A stretch of DNA of 39,475 nt from Terrimicrobiaceae bacterium (GCA_021463905.1 JAJTZA010000057.1:1-39475), one strand, 5' to 3'; shown: positions 1-8,678, counted from the first letter of the stretch. Numbers and translations are program-made. Notes: generated from the letters alone by a model not told the origin.

Positions 1-13
1 CGCATTTTCTCTC

Positions 14-42
14 TGGACACCCTGGCCTGTGCTCGTTAGATA
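14..42 (+). promoter_or_regulatory. Promoter of the DUF485-actP operon (predicted leaderless)
   Basis: A -35-like TGGACA lies at 14-19, followed by a 17-nt spacer and a -10-like TAGATA at 37-42. The -10 ends 8 nt before the ATG at 51, so transcription would begin about at the start codon. This argues against the alternative ATG at 42, which lies inside the -10 box. It is a pattern match only. Confidence 0.5.
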
Positions 43-50
43 TGCGCCCC

Positions 51-467
51 ATGTCAGAAAATGCTCCCCGGGATTTCACTCCCGAATCCGCCGCGCCCAC
101 GGACATTGCGCCTCTGGGCCGAACACCGGAGAAGCCCGCGCACGAGCGCACAGCGGCGGAAGAAGCTGGTCGCGTCCCCTGGAATGCCATTGCGGAGGAT
201 GCGGATTTCCGGGCCCTGTTGGCTGCCAAAGCCCGGTTTGTCGTCCCCGCCACCGTCTTCTTTGTCGTGTATTATTTTGCGCTGCCGGTTCTTGTCGGAT
301 GGTACCCTGAGCTGATGTCGCGTCGGGCCGTTGGTGCGGTCAATTGGGCGTATCTCTTTGCTCTTTCACAATTTGTCATGGTCTGGGGGATTGCCGGTAT
401 CTATCTGGCAGCGGCAGCAGGCTGGGATCGTCGCGTGACACAAATTCTTCGAAAGTTCGGAAAATGA
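51..467 (+). CDS. DUF485 family inner-membrane protein
   Basis: This small membrane protein (138 aa) belongs to the DUF485 (YjcH-like) family, which is normally encoded directly upstream of ActP-type symporters and is thought to act with them. The N-terminal ~50 residues are polar and Pro/Ala/Glu rich. Two hydrophobic segments follow (about residues 65-85 and 100-122) and a basic tail ends in Lys-Phe-Gly-Lys. The stop overlaps the start of the symporter gene (ATGA at 464-467), so translation is probably coupled. The ATG at 51 is preferred to the one at 42 because a -10-like element covers 42. The family assignment is good. The exact molecular role of DUF485 proteins is not established. Confidence 0.85.
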   Translation: MSENAPRDFTPESAAPTDIAPLGRTPEKPAHERTAAEEAGRVPWNAIAEDADFRALLAAKARFVVPATVFFVVYYFALPVLVGWYPELMSRRAVGAVNWAYLFALSQFVMVWGIAGIYLAAAAGWDRRVTQILRKFGK

Positions 468-2044
468 CGCTCTGGATATCCGCAGTGGCGTTGCCCGGAG
501 GCGTGGCTCTCTGGATGTTTCTGGGATTTGTGGCGGCCACGCTGGTGATCACCTACTTCAGCGCGAAGAAGTCCCTGGGATCGAGCGCCTACTTTGCGGC
601 AGGACGCCGCATCACCGGCTGGCAGAATGGACTGGCGGTGGCCGGCGACTACATGAGCGCCGCCAGCTTTCTGGGCATCGCCGGCATGATTGCCATGAAT
701 GGCTACGACGGGTTCATGTATTCGGTCGGCTTTCTGGTCGCCTATCTGACCGTGCTCCTCATCGTGGCCGAACCTCTGCGCAATGCGGGAAAGTACACCA
801 TGGCCGACATCCTGGCCTACCGTCTCAGCCCGCGCCCGGTGCGCGCCATGGCCTCGCTCAGCACGCTGATCATTTCCGTTTTTTATATGATCGCGCAAAT
901 GGTTGGCGCGGGGACGCTTGTCCGGCAGTTGATTCCCGGCGTGAGCTATGATGTTGCGGTGGTGGGAGTGGGTGTCCTGATGGTCGTCTATGTGGTCTTC
1001 GGCGGGATGCTGGCCACGACCTGGGTGCAGATCATCAAGGCTGTCCTGCTTATGAGCGGCAGCATTTTCCTCAGCATCCTGGTCATGTCCAAGTTTGATT
1101 TCAGCATCGGAAAGTTCTTTGAATCCCTGACAACCATTGTCTCGACCAACGCGGACGGGCAGGAGATCACCCGCAACTTCCTGACCCCCGGCCTGCTTTT
1201 CAAAAAGCCGTGGGATCAGGTCTCGCTCGGCCTCGCGCTGGTCTTTGGAACGGCGGGACTCCCCCACATCCTGATCCGCTTTTATACAGTCCCCGACGCC
1301 AAAGTGGCCCGCTCGAGCGTCGTCTGGGCCATGGCGCTCATCGGACTGTTTTACATTATGACCACCTTCTTTGGGTTTGGCGCAGCCAGCCTGTTGGGGC
1401 CGGATCATATTGCCACGCATGGAGGCACCAACATGGCGGCTCCGGAGTTGGCCCGCGTCCTCGGAGGCGAAATTTTCTTTGCCTTTATCAGTGCCGTGGC
1501 CTTTGCGACCATCCTCGCGGTGGAGGCCGGGCTGACCATCAGCGCCAGCACCAGCTTCGCACACGATTTTTTCAGTAATGTCCTCTTCCATGGCAAAGAA
1601 CACCGCGTCGGAAAGGAAATTGCCGTGGCGCGCATCACGGCCCTTGTGGTCGGTGCGCTGGCCATTGTCATTGCCATCCTGCTGGGGCCCAAGGTGAACG
1701 TCGCATTCCTGGTCGGCCTGGCCTTTGCCGTCGCCGCCAGCGCCAACCTGCCCGTCATTGTCCTGTCCATCTTTTGGAAACGCTTTAATACCACGGGTGC
1801 GGTGGCCGGGCTGGGTGCCGGTCTCCTCTCCAGCATCCTGCTCATCCTCGTCAGCCCGGACTTCATGGCCCAGCCCCTCTTCCCCCTCAAGAATCCCGCC
1901 ATCGCCAGCATCCCCATCGGCTTCCTCGCCGCATGGATCGGCACCCTCCTCGGACCTCCGGAACCCGCCGCCGATGACCGCTTCGCCGAACTCCAGGTGC
2001 GCGGCAATACCGGCCTCGGTGCCGAAAAAGCCATCGAGCATTGA
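464..2044 (+). CDS. actP: Solute:sodium symporter, ActP (acetate permease) type
   Basis: This sodium/solute symporter-family permease (526 aa) has about 13 hydrophobic segments. Near the N-terminus it shows the family-typical stretch Ser-Ala-Tyr-Phe-Ala-Ala-Gly-Arg, followed by Gly-Asp-Tyr-Met-Ser-Ala-Ala-Ser-Phe. The length and the DUF485 partner fit the cation/acetate symporter branch, which imports short-chain monocarboxylates such as acetate. The open frame extends upstream to 344, but the ATG at 464 is the natural start: it overlaps the preceding stop by 4 nt and begins a hydrophobic N-terminus. Substrate specificity cannot be read from sequence; acetate, glycolate or pyruvate are all possible. 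No acetyl-CoA synthetase gene is adjacent. Confidence 0.88.
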   Translation: MTLWISAVALPGGVALWMFLGFVAATLVITYFSAKKSLGSSAYFAAGRRITGWQNGLAVAGDYMSAASFLGIAGMIAMNGYDGFMYSVGFLVAYLTVLLIVAEPLRNAGKYTMADILAYRLSPRPVRAMASLSTLIISVFYMIAQMVGAGTLVRQLIPGVSYDVAVVGVGVLMVVYVVFGGMLATTWVQIIKAVLLMSGSIFLSILVMSKFDFSIGKFFESLTTIVSTNADGQEITRNFLTPGLLFKKPWDQVSLGLALVFGTAGLPHILIRFYTVPDAKVARSSVVWAMALIGLFYIMTTFFGFGAASLLGPDHIATHGGTNMAAPELARVLGGEIFFAFISAVAFATILAVEAGLTISASTSFAHDFFSNVLFHGKEHRVGKEIAVARITALVVGALAIVIAILLGPKVNVAFLVGLAFAVAASANLPVIVLSIFWKRFNTTGAVAGLGAGLLSSILLILVSPDFMAQPLFPLKNPAIASIPIGFLAAWIGTLLGPPEPAADDRFAELQVRGNTGLGAEKAIEH

Positions 2045-2056
2045 GGCGGTCGCCGC

Positions 2057-4486
2057 ATGGTGAAGCTGTCGGAAAATTTTCTTCTGGTCATTGGAGGAGT
2101 CGCAGCCTTCCGCGCCGCGCGTGTCCTGCAACAGTCGGGAGCGGTCTCGGAGGCGCATTATGAGCCCCCCATTGTGCGGGGCCGCATAGCGCAGGGGGGG
2201 CGGTCATTTCTCTCGGGACTGAAAATCCTCTCGATGAGCGATGCGGAGAACCTCTGTCCGTGTCGGGAATCGCGCCAGCAGGGGAGGATTTGCCCGCACG
2301 CGCTTGCAGTCGCCCTGGCCATCCTGCGCCCCGAAGCCCGTCCATCGCAAAAGACCGGTGCGCTTCAACGTCCGGCACCTCCCGATCCGGGCGTCGGGGA
2401 GCGGGCGCAGGAAACTTCCGAAATCCCCCGGGTGATCGTCCGCCTCGAGGGTTCGCTCCGCAATGTGGAAGCCACCCTGCGCTTCGAGTATTCGCAAAGC
2501 GGAATCCAAAATCGCGGCTTCGAGGACGGGATTCGCCGGAAGCTGCAGGCGGCGGGCTTTGAGGACGTATCGGATGGGCGAAAGATTCTCCGCGGTGAAG
2601 ATGCCATCCTGCGGTTTTTGGGAGGGCGGCTTCCGGACTGGCAGGCGCGATGGCAGGTGGAAACAGGATCGCGCTGGCAGGAGGTCACAAAATCCCTCGA
2701 GCCCATTGAGCCGCACTTTGCCTTGCGAACCCGCGAGGATGGCTGGCTGGATTTTCATGTCCATTTTTCGGCCGGGCAGGAGGCGGTGTTTTCGCAGCAG
2801 GAGCTGAGTGCGTTGTTGGGCGGCGGACGCAATCACACCCGTCTCAAAAGCGGTCGGATGGTGCTGATGAACGCAGACATGCTGGCTGACCTCGAGGAAG
2901 TACTGCGCGACTGCTCCCCCTCGCAATCCGGCGGCAGCTACCGCATCCATCCTGTCCACCGCTCGTATTTGGAGTCCAGCATGCGCGATTGGAAACATGC
3001 CCCCCACTCTCCCGCCACTTCCCCTCCGCCCCCAACCGGCACCCTGCGCCTCAAATCCCTGCGTGCCCAGTTGCGACCGTACCAGGCCGAGGGCGCGGGC
3101 TGGATGCTCGCTCTGGCCGCACAAGGGTTTGGCGGAATCCTGGCCGACGAAATGGGTCTCGGAAAAACCGTTCAGGCACTGGCTTTGATCGAGGCACTCG
3201 AAGGCCCCTGCCTCGTCGTCTGCCCCTCCTCACTGGTCTGGAATTGGTGCCTCGAAGCACGCCGCTTCCTCCCGGGCCTGCCGGTTCTGGCGCTGGAAGG
3301 CGAACCCCAGGCGCGCGCTGCGCACTTTGTACAGATTCCCCAGTCCCGGCTGGTGGTCACCAGCTATGCAACCCTTCGAAACGACCTCGCGCGCCACCGT
3401 CCGATCTCCTATTCGGCGGTGATTCTGGATGAAGCGCAGCACATCAAAAACCCGGACAGCCAGAATGCGCGGGCTGCCTGTGGCTTGAAGGCCGCTGCGC
3501 GTTTTGTTCTCACGGGAACTCCCGTGGAAAATTCGCTGCGCGATCTGTGGTCGCTCTTTGAATTCCTGCAGCCAGGACTGCTGGGCAGCCGGAAGGATTT
3601 CAAGGAACGATACGAAGTCCCTCTCGACTCCCCACAAGGGGTTGAGGATGTTCGCACCCGCCTCTCCCGCCGTACTGCGGCCTTCATTCTTCGCAGAAAA
3701 AAATCAGACGTCCTCCCGGAGCTTCCCGAAAAGACCGAGCAAGTCCTCGAAGTCGAGCTGAATCCCGAGCAAAAATCCGCCTACACCGCCCTGCAAATCG
3801 CCGCGCGCACCGAGATGGATTCCCTGAAATCCCAGGTGGGCAACGCGGGCGCGGCCCGCTTGCGCGCGCTGACCGCGCTGCTCCGTCTGCGTCAGGCCTG
3901 TTGCGACCTCGAACTGCTTGGCAAGACTGCCAAAGCTCCCTCAGCCAAGCGCACAGCCCTGCGGGAAATCCTCCAGGAAGCGACGGATGGCGGCCACCGG
4001 GCTCTGATCTTTAGCCAGTTTATCGGAACGCTGGATCTCATCTCCGGAGACCTCGATGACATGAGAATCCGCCACACGCGGCTCGATGGCTCGACACGCG
4101 ACCGCGCCAACGTCATCTCCGCATTTCAAAATGACCCCGCCCTCGCCGTGTTTCTCATCAGCCTCAAAGCCGGTGGCGTCGGCCTCAATCTGACGGGTGC
4201 CGACATGGTCATCCATTACGACCCCTGGTGGAACCCCGCTGTGGAATCGCAGGCCACAGACCGCGCCCACCGCATTGGACAAAAGCGGGCGCTTCGCGTG
4301 ATCAAACTCGTGGCGCGGGATACGGTTGAAGAAAAGGTGCTGCGGATGCAGGAAAGCAAACGCGCCCTCCTCGAGGCCACGTTGGACCCCTCTACTGTGT
4401 CGGCGGCACTGACGCTCGGGGACATCTCCGAACTCTTGGAGTCCGAAGCAGGTTCAGATTTGCAAAATCCTTCCGAGAGTGTATAA
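2057..4486 (+). CDS. SNF2-family DEAD/DEAH helicase with N-terminal SWIM zinc finger
   Basis: This Swi2/Snf2-type ATP-dependent DNA translocase has 809 aa. A SWIM-type zinc finger is visible near residues 67-81 (Cys67-x-Cys69 ... Cys79-x-His81). A roughly 250-residue divergent region follows. The helicase core starts near residue 335, with motif I Asp-Glu-Met-Gly-Leu-Gly-Lys-Thr around 363-370, motif II Asp-Glu-Ala-Gln around 457-460, and motif VI His-Arg-Ile-Gly-Gln around 742. SWIM-plus-SNF2 proteins are widespread in bacteria. They are generally assumed to remodel nucleoprotein complexes in transcription or repair, but few have been tested. The gene starts 12 nt after the symporter stop with no strong ribosome-binding site. 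No restriction, Dnd or other defence partner is adjacent, so it looks like a stand-alone housekeeping copy. Confidence 0.9.
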   Translation: MVKLSENFLLVIGGVAAFRAARVLQQSGAVSEAHYEPPIVRGRIAQGGRSFLSGLKILSMSDAENLCPCRESRQQGRICPHALAVALAILRPEARPSQKTGALQRPAPPDPGVGERAQETSEIPRVIVRLEGSLRNVEATLRFEYSQSGIQNRGFEDGIRRKLQAAGFEDVSDGRKILRGEDAILRFLGGRLPDWQARWQVETGSRWQEVTKSLEPIEPHFALRTREDGWLDFHVHFSAGQEAVFSQQELSALLGGGRNHTRLKSGRMVLMNADMLADLEEVLRDCSPSQSGGSYRIHPVHRSYLESSMRDWKHAPHSPATSPPPPTGTLRLKSLRAQLRPYQAEGAGWMLALAAQGFGGILADEMGLGKTVQALALIEALEGPCLVVCPSSLVWNWCLEARRFLPGLPVLALEGEPQARAAHFVQIPQSRLVVTSYATLRNDLARHRPISYSAVILDEAQHIKNPDSQNARAACGLKAAARFVLTGTPVENSLRDLWSLFEFLQPGLLGSRKDFKERYEVPLDSPQGVEDVRTRLSRRTAAFILRRKKSDVLPELPEKTEQVLEVELNPEQKSAYTALQIAARTEMDSLKSQVGNAGAARLRALTALLRLRQACCDLELLGKTAKAPSAKRTALREILQEATDGGHRALIFSQFIGTLDLISGDLDDMRIRHTRLDGSTRDRANVISAFQNDPALAVFLISLKAGGVGLNLTGADMVIHYDPWWNPAVESQATDRAHRIGQKRALRVIKLVARDTVEEKVLRMQESKRALLEATLDPSTVSAALTLGDISELLESEAGSDLQNPSESV

Positions 4487-4487
4487 A
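4460..4487 (+). promoter_or_regulatory. Promoter of the zinc peptidase gene (predicted leaderless)
   Basis: TTGCAA at 4460-4465, a 16-nt spacer and TATAAA at 4482-4487 form a sigma70-like promoter inside the 3' end of the SNF2 gene. The -10 ends only 2 nt before the ATG at 4490 but 8 nt before the ATG at 4496, which favours the second ATG as the true start. Confidence 0.5.
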
Positions 4488-4495
4488 GCATGCCT

Positions 4496-5173
4496 ATGCT
4501 AACGATCTGGATTTCTTTAATTATTGTTCCGATGATTCTGGGCCTTTGGGCTCAAGCGCGCGTGAAGGGTGCGTTTGGAAAGTGGAGCCGCGTGGCGGCC
4601 AGCTCGGGGATTACCGGTGCCCAGGCCGCGCGGGAGATTCTGACCGCAGCGCAAATCTCTGATGTCGAGGTTCTCGAGATCAATGACATGTTGGGCGACC
4701 ATTATGATCCCACACGCAAGAGGCTGTGTCTCTCGACCGGCGTGTATGATTCGGCTTCGGTGGCGGCACTGGGGATTGCCGCCCACGAATGCGGGCATGC
4801 CATTCAACATGCAAAAAGCTATGCTCCCCTCAAGTGGCGGGCGGCCGTGGTGCCGCTGACCCAATTTGCCTCGCAAATCCTGCCGTTTGTGATCATGGGT
4901 GGATTCCTTTTTCACATGATGCAACTGATCACGGTGGGCATCCTGTGCTATCTGGTGCTGACCGTTTTTCAATTGATCACACTGCCGGTGGAATTTGATG
5001 CTTCGCGCCGGGCCAAGATCATCCTGCAGCAGATGGGTATGGTTCGTGCCGGCGAGGAGGCCGGGGGCGTCAATCAAGTCCTCAACGCGGCCGCCCTCAC
5101 CTACGTGGCCGCGCTTGTCGCCGCTGTGGCCAACCTCGTTTACCTGCTCCTCATCCGCAATCAAAGCAGGTAA
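4496..5173 (+). CDS. Membrane zinc metallopeptidase (YugP / Zn_peptidase_2 family)
   Basis: This putative neutral zinc metallopeptidase has 225 aa. The zinc motif His-Glu-Cys-Gly-His lies around residue 98. Hydrophobic segments are at the N-terminus (about 3-20), around 120-160 and at the C-terminus, so the enzyme is membrane-embedded like YugP. The N-terminal half carries the family-typical Ala-Ser-Ser-Gly-(Ile/Leu)-Thr-Gly-Ala element. I chose the ATG at 4496 over the one at 4490 because the resulting N-terminus begins directly with the first membrane segment and the promoter spacing fits. Substrates of this family are unknown. thiD follows after 6 nt, so the two are probably co-transcribed. 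Confidence 0.85.
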   Translation: MLTIWISLIIVPMILGLWAQARVKGAFGKWSRVAASSGITGAQAAREILTAAQISDVEVLEINDMLGDHYDPTRKRLCLSTGVYDSASVAALGIAAHECGHAIQHAKSYAPLKWRAAVVPLTQFASQILPFVIMGGFLFHMMQLITVGILCYLVLTVFQLITLPVEFDASRRAKIILQQMGMVRAGEEAGGVNQVLNAAALTYVAALVAAVANLVYLLLIRNQSR

Positions 5174-5179
5174 CCCGCC

Positions 5180-6064
5180 GTGGCTGCGTCCTCCTGCGCA
5201 CCCACCGGCTCCCGGCCCGTCGCACTGACCATTGCCGGCTCGGATTGCTGCGCGGGTGCTGGATTGCAGGCCGATCTGAAGACATTTGGCGCTTATGGCT
5301 GCCACGGCCTGACGGCGGTCACCTGCGTGGTTTCAGAAATCCCCGGGCGGGTCGCAGCTCTCGATCCCATTCGTCCGGCGCTGGTTCGCAACCAGATTGA
5401 AATCCTGCGTTCCGCCTACCCGATTCGCGCGGCCAAGACGGGGATGCTCTACTCGGAGGCCATCATTCGGCAAGTTGCGGAGGCTCTCGAAGACGCGTCG
5501 TTTCCTTTGGTGGTGGACCCGGTCATGGTGGCAAGCAGCGGCGACCCGCTCCTGAAATCATCCGCTGTCACAGCTTTCTTCAAACGGATTTTTCCGCTGG
5601 CGACACTCGTCACCCCCAATGCGGACGAGCTGGCACTACTGGCCGGTAGCCCGGTACGAACCCTGCGCGATTTGCGCGAGGCCGGCCTCCGACTTTTCGA
5701 GCGCTGTGGGTGTGCCTTTCTGCTGAAGGGCGGCCACCTGCGCGGGAAAACCGCCGTGGATGTCCTCATCGGCCCCGGTCTTTTCGAGGAGTTTTCCGCG
5801 CCCTTCATTCGCAGCGTCCCCACGCATGGCACCGGCTGCACGTTCTCCGCAGCCATTACGGCAGGCCTCGCTCATGGCGCGACCTTGAGTGAAAGCGTCC
5901 ACTCGGCCAAGACATTCATCACGTCGGCCATCTGCGGATGTTTGCGCTGGGGAAAAGTCGGCGCGCTGGATCAGACTAACCCGGCGGCCATCCCAGGGCA
6001 CGCCCGCCCAGCAGGTGTACGTGCAAGTGGGGCACGGCCTCGCCGGCGTCCGGTCCGTTGTTGA
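5180..6064 (+). CDS. thiD: Hydroxymethylpyrimidine/phosphomethylpyrimidine kinase
   Basis: ThiD phosphorylates HMP and HMP-phosphate to HMP-pyrophosphate in thiamine biosynthesis and salvage. The substrate motif Ala-Gly-Ser-Asp ... Gly-Ala-Gly-Leu-Gln-Ala-Asp-Leu-Lys-Thr-Phe (residues 19-36) is clear. So is the anion-hole and catalytic region Thr-His-Gly-Thr-Gly-Cys-Thr-Phe near residue 216. The family is usually about 265 aa; this ORF is 294 aa. The extra C-terminal ~25 residues are Arg/Pro rich and are encoded entirely antisense to the end of the HIT gene (89-nt tail-to-tail overlap). The start is a GTG, 6 nt after the peptidase stop. No TPP riboswitch or other thi genes are nearby. Confidence 0.9.
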   Translation: MAASSCAPTGSRPVALTIAGSDCCAGAGLQADLKTFGAYGCHGLTAVTCVVSEIPGRVAALDPIRPALVRNQIEILRSAYPIRAAKTGMLYSEAIIRQVAEALEDASFPLVVDPVMVASSGDPLLKSSAVTAFFKRIFPLATLVTPNADELALLAGSPVRTLRDLREAGLRLFERCGCAFLLKGGHLRGKTAVDVLIGPGLFEEFSAPFIRSVPTHGTGCTFSAAITAGLAHGATLSESVHSAKTFITSAICGCLRWGKVGALDQTNPAAIPGHARPAGVRASGARPRRRPVRC

Positions 6065-6317
6065 TGACGATGCGGAATCCGCTTTTGCTGATTCCCAGAT
6101 CCTCAGCCAGGTGCCCGGCAGTCAGCAACAGATGCCCCAGCAGTGCCGCCTGCTCGGGAGTGGCCTCAGCCAGACGGGGCAATGGCGTTCGGGGAATCAC
6201 GAGGACATGCGTGGGTGCCTGAGGGCTGATGTCCCGGATCGCGAAACACAAGTCGTCCTCATGGACAAATTCCGCCGGGATTTCCCTGTCACGAATGCGC
6301 TCGAAAAGCGTTTTCAT
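5976..6317 (-). CDS. HIT family (histidine triad) nucleotide hydrolase
   Basis: This HINT-type purine nucleoside phosphoramidase/hydrolase has 113 aa. It contains the triad His-Leu-His-Val-His-Leu-Leu-Gly-Gly near the C-terminus and ends in the conserved Gly-Trp-Pro-Pro-Gly. The N-terminal Phe-x-Arg-Ile-x-x-x-Glu-Ile-Pro is also typical. The length equals the family norm. Its ATG overlaps the stop of the upstream gene by 4 nt (6314-6317), so translation is probably coupled. Its 3' end overlaps the 3' end of thiD by 89 nt on the opposite strand. Because the C-terminal motif is conserved, the HIT frame sets the sequence in the overlap and the thiD tail is the passenger. Confidence 0.93.
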   Translation of the reverse strand: MKTLFERIRDREIPAEFVHEDDLCFAIRDISPQAPTHVLVIPRTPLPRLAEATPEQAALLGHLLLTAGHLAEDLGISKSGFRIVINNGPDAGEAVPHLHVHLLGGRALGWPPG

Positions 6318-6874
6318 GAGAGCTGGAGCTGGACATCCTTCGCGTCGCTCCGCGCATCCAATTCACCGCGAACGAAGCCCACGACTTCCTCGAGAAGCCC
6401 GGAGCAATCGCGCCGCCACGCCTTGGCCGAACGCAGCATTTTGATGCCCGCGTGCGCATCGGTAATTTCGAGACGCCCGGCATCCTGCGCAATCGCATCC
6501 CGCATGCGCGCCCGCAACAATTCAAAGAAGGCCAGCTCGTAGCCGTGCCCGGCCGCGCGGGCCAGCTCGGCCAGGGAAATGCGCGCAGGCGGTGGCAGTA
6601 TCCGGAAGACCCCGGCCACATCCCCGTATCCGACAGATTGTAAAACGGACCGCACCGCGCTCTCCAGAGCCGACACATTGATCATCCCCTCCTCAAAATC
6701 CCGTTCAAGAAAATCCGCGACGCTTTCCGTCACATGCGTGGCCAACCACCATTTTTTATAGCCCGCGCGCTCGGCCGCGACACTGAGAGCCAGGGAGAGC
6801 CAGCTCTTCTCGAAGAGTACCACCCGCCCGTCGCTAAAACACACCAGTGGGTAACTGTCTTGAAATGCGATCAT
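6314..6874 (-). CDS. Hypothetical protein with an ATP-cone-like N-terminal domain
   Basis: I do not recognise this 186-aa protein as a named family. Residues 12-92 resemble an ATP-cone. They begin Asp-Gly-Arg-Val-Val-Leu-Phe-Glu-Lys, continue through alternating helices, and close with Val-x-x-Val-Leu-x-x-x-Gly-Tyr-x-Asp-Val-Ala, as in the nucleotide-sensing domain of NrdR and ribonucleotide reductases. The C-terminal ~90 residues are predicted helical with no known motif. The gene lies between the SUMT-HemD fusion (110 bp upstream) and the HIT gene (4-nt overlap). A nucleotide-sensing or regulatory role is a guess. The start is the ATG at 6874, preceded by a weak purine-rich stretch. Confidence 0.7.
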   Translation of the reverse strand: MIAFQDSYPLVCFSDGRVVLFEKSWLSLALSVAAERAGYKKWWLATHVTESVADFLERDFEEGMINVSALESAVRSVLQSVGYGDVAGVFRILPPPARISLAELARAAGHGYELAFFELLRARMRDAIAQDAGRLEITDAHAGIKMLRSAKAWRRDCSGLLEEVVGFVRGELDARSDAKDVQLQLS

Positions 6875-6983
6875 CTCGCTCTCTTTGCGGTTGTTTCAAA
6901 ACGCATCGTCGTTGAGCTCTTTTGTAAAAATGTTGAGTGCGTTGACTCGCGCTGTCAAGCGGCCTGCGCGATTTTTATTTGAG

Positions 6984-8516
6984 TTAATCGAAGTGTTTGC
7001 GGATGGCATTGACGAGTCCCTCGAGGTCGTGCGGTTGGGCTTCGATCGAGACGGGGAGGCCGAGGTCGCGCAGGGTGGCGGAAGTGACCGGTCCAATGCT
7101 CGCGGTGAGCAGGGAGGGGGGGGGCGGCAATTTCAGCGCGGCAAAGTTTTTTGCGGCGGAGGAGCTGGTGAAGGTAACGATGTCCGCTCCCTCCTCTCGA
7201 AACCGGCGGATTCCGCCGGCGACATCCCCGGTTTCCGGAACCGTGCGGTAGGCAATGGCCTCATCCACAATTGCACCAAGGCGCACCAGCCCGACTGCCA
7301 GCGCCTCCCGCGCACCCTCGGCCCGCGGGAGAAGGATTTTCAAGTGCTCGAGACTGGCCTCCTTTTGAAGCGCGTCAATGATTGCCTCCCCCACGTAGGT
7401 TTCCGGCTGAACATCCACAGCCAGGTGATACGCCCTCACCCGCGCAGTCGTCGCAGGACCGACGGTCGCAATGCGCACCCCACCAATTTCCCGGGCGTCC
7501 TTGTAGAGTTCAAAAAACGTGCGAAAGAAGGCATCCACACCATTGGGACTGGTGAAAACGATCCAGTCGTAGGCGTGCGCATCCGCCACCAGTTCGTAAA
7601 ATGCGCGCCGGTCGGTCGGCGGTTCGATGCGGATGGTCGGCATGGCATAGGCATCCGCTCCCAACATGCGCAGCCTGGCGAGCAGATCACTGGCCTGTGT
7701 CCGCGTGCGCGTGACGGCAATGCGGCGGCCAAAGAGTGGCCCCTTCTCAAACCACGCCAATTCCTTCCGAAGCGAGACGACGCTGCCCATGACCGCCAGC
7801 ACAGGCTCCTCCAGATCGGTGGAGAGTGCGTCCGCGTTGGCCAGCGTGCCCACGCGGGTTTTCTGCCGTGGAGTGGTGGCCTGCTGAATCAGTGCGAGCG
7901 GGGTTTCGGGAGACATACCCGCCGCGATCAGGGCCCGCGCATGGTCGCCGACGCGCCCCCCTCCCATGAGCATGACCTGGGTTCCCGGCGTGGCCGCCAA
8001 TACCGCGTAGTCCAGCCGGGACGTCGCCCGTGAGGCGTCCTCGTGACCCGTGAAAATTGTCAGCTGGGAATTGTGGGCGCGGTGCGTCACAGGGATTCCC
8101 GCATAAGCCGGACCGCCCAGTGCCGAGCTGACCCCCGGCACCACCTCAAAGGCACACCCTGCCGCCGCCAACGCCGCCGCCTCCTCCCCTCCCCGACCAA
8201 AGAGAAAGGGATCACCGCCTTTGAGCCTCACGACCACCTTCCCCTCACCCACCAGGCGCACGAGGAGGGCGTTGTTTTCCTCCTGGCTCATGGATTGCGA
8301 ATGTGAATGCGAATGACGCCCGGCGCGCCTGCCGACAGCAATGCGCTCCGCGTTTGCTGCCGCAAGGCCCAACAACTCCGGATTGACGAGGCAGTCGTAA
8401 ACAACCGCCTCCGCACGCTTCAGACAGCGCAGCCCTTTGATTGTCAGCAGGTCGGGATCGCCGGGACCCGCCCCGACAAGAAAGCAAATCCCTGATTTTG
8501 GCTTCGTTTCAGACAT
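6984..8516 (-). CDS. cobA-hemD: Fused uroporphyrinogen-III C-methyltransferase / uroporphyrinogen-III synthase
   Basis: This bifunctional tetrapyrrole enzyme has 510 aa. The N-terminal SUMT domain (about residues 8-250) shows Leu-Val-Gly-Ala-Gly-Pro-Gly-Asp-Pro-Asp-Leu-Leu-Thr and the Arg-Leu-Lys-Gly-Gly-Asp-Pro-x-x-Phe-Gly-Arg-Gly-Gly-Glu-Glu motif. It makes precorrin-2/sirohydrochlorin precursor from uroporphyrinogen III. The C-terminal HemD domain (about 260-510) cyclises hydroxymethylbilane to uroporphyrinogen III. The open frame continues upstream to 8639, but the ATG at 8516 is preferred. It has an AGGAG about 9 nt upstream and starts just before the SUMT motif. hemC and hemB are not adjacent. 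The fusion could supply both heme and siroheme/cobalamin branches. Confidence 0.92.
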   Translation of the reverse strand: MSETKPKSGICFLVGAGPGDPDLLTIKGLRCLKRAEAVVYDCLVNPELLGLAAANAERIAVGRRAGRHSHSHSQSMSQEENNALLVRLVGEGKVVVRLKGGDPFLFGRGGEEAAALAAAGCAFEVVPGVSSALGGPAYAGIPVTHRAHNSQLTIFTGHEDASRATSRLDYAVLAATPGTQVMLMGGGRVGDHARALIAAGMSPETPLALIQQATTPRQKTRVGTLANADALSTDLEEPVLAVMGSVVSLRKELAWFEKGPLFGRRIAVTRTRTQASDLLARLRMLGADAYAMPTIRIEPPTDRRAFYELVADAHAYDWIVFTSPNGVDAFFRTFFELYKDAREIGGVRIATVGPATTARVRAYHLAVDVQPETYVGEAIIDALQKEASLEHLKILLPRAEGAREALAVGLVRLGAIVDEAIAYRTVPETGDVAGGIRRFREEGADIVTFTSSSAAKNFAALKLPPPPSLLTASIGPVTSATLRDLGLPVSIEAQPHDLEGLVNAIRKHFD

Positions 8517-8678
8517 GCCTGAAATCTCCTGCCTTCGCGCCGCAAACTCAAGCGTTTCCCGAAACTCGCCCACATTCTCCGGCGAAAGCCAAACCCGCCC
8601 ACCCCTGGATTTGCGCCCGCCTGAAAATCCATTTCCCACATCGGCCCTTCTTTGTCATCATTGCGGCCATCCACCACC

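Noticed and set aside
401-2158. 585-codon minus-strand open frame
   Set aside because: It lies fully antisense to the symporter gene, is rich in His/Asp/Gly/Gln in the way high-GC shadow frames are, and has no recognisable domain.
2057-4486. SNF2 helicase as part of a phage-defence island
   Set aside because: The neighbours are a symporter, a membrane peptidase and thiD; no methylase, nuclease or defence partner is present.
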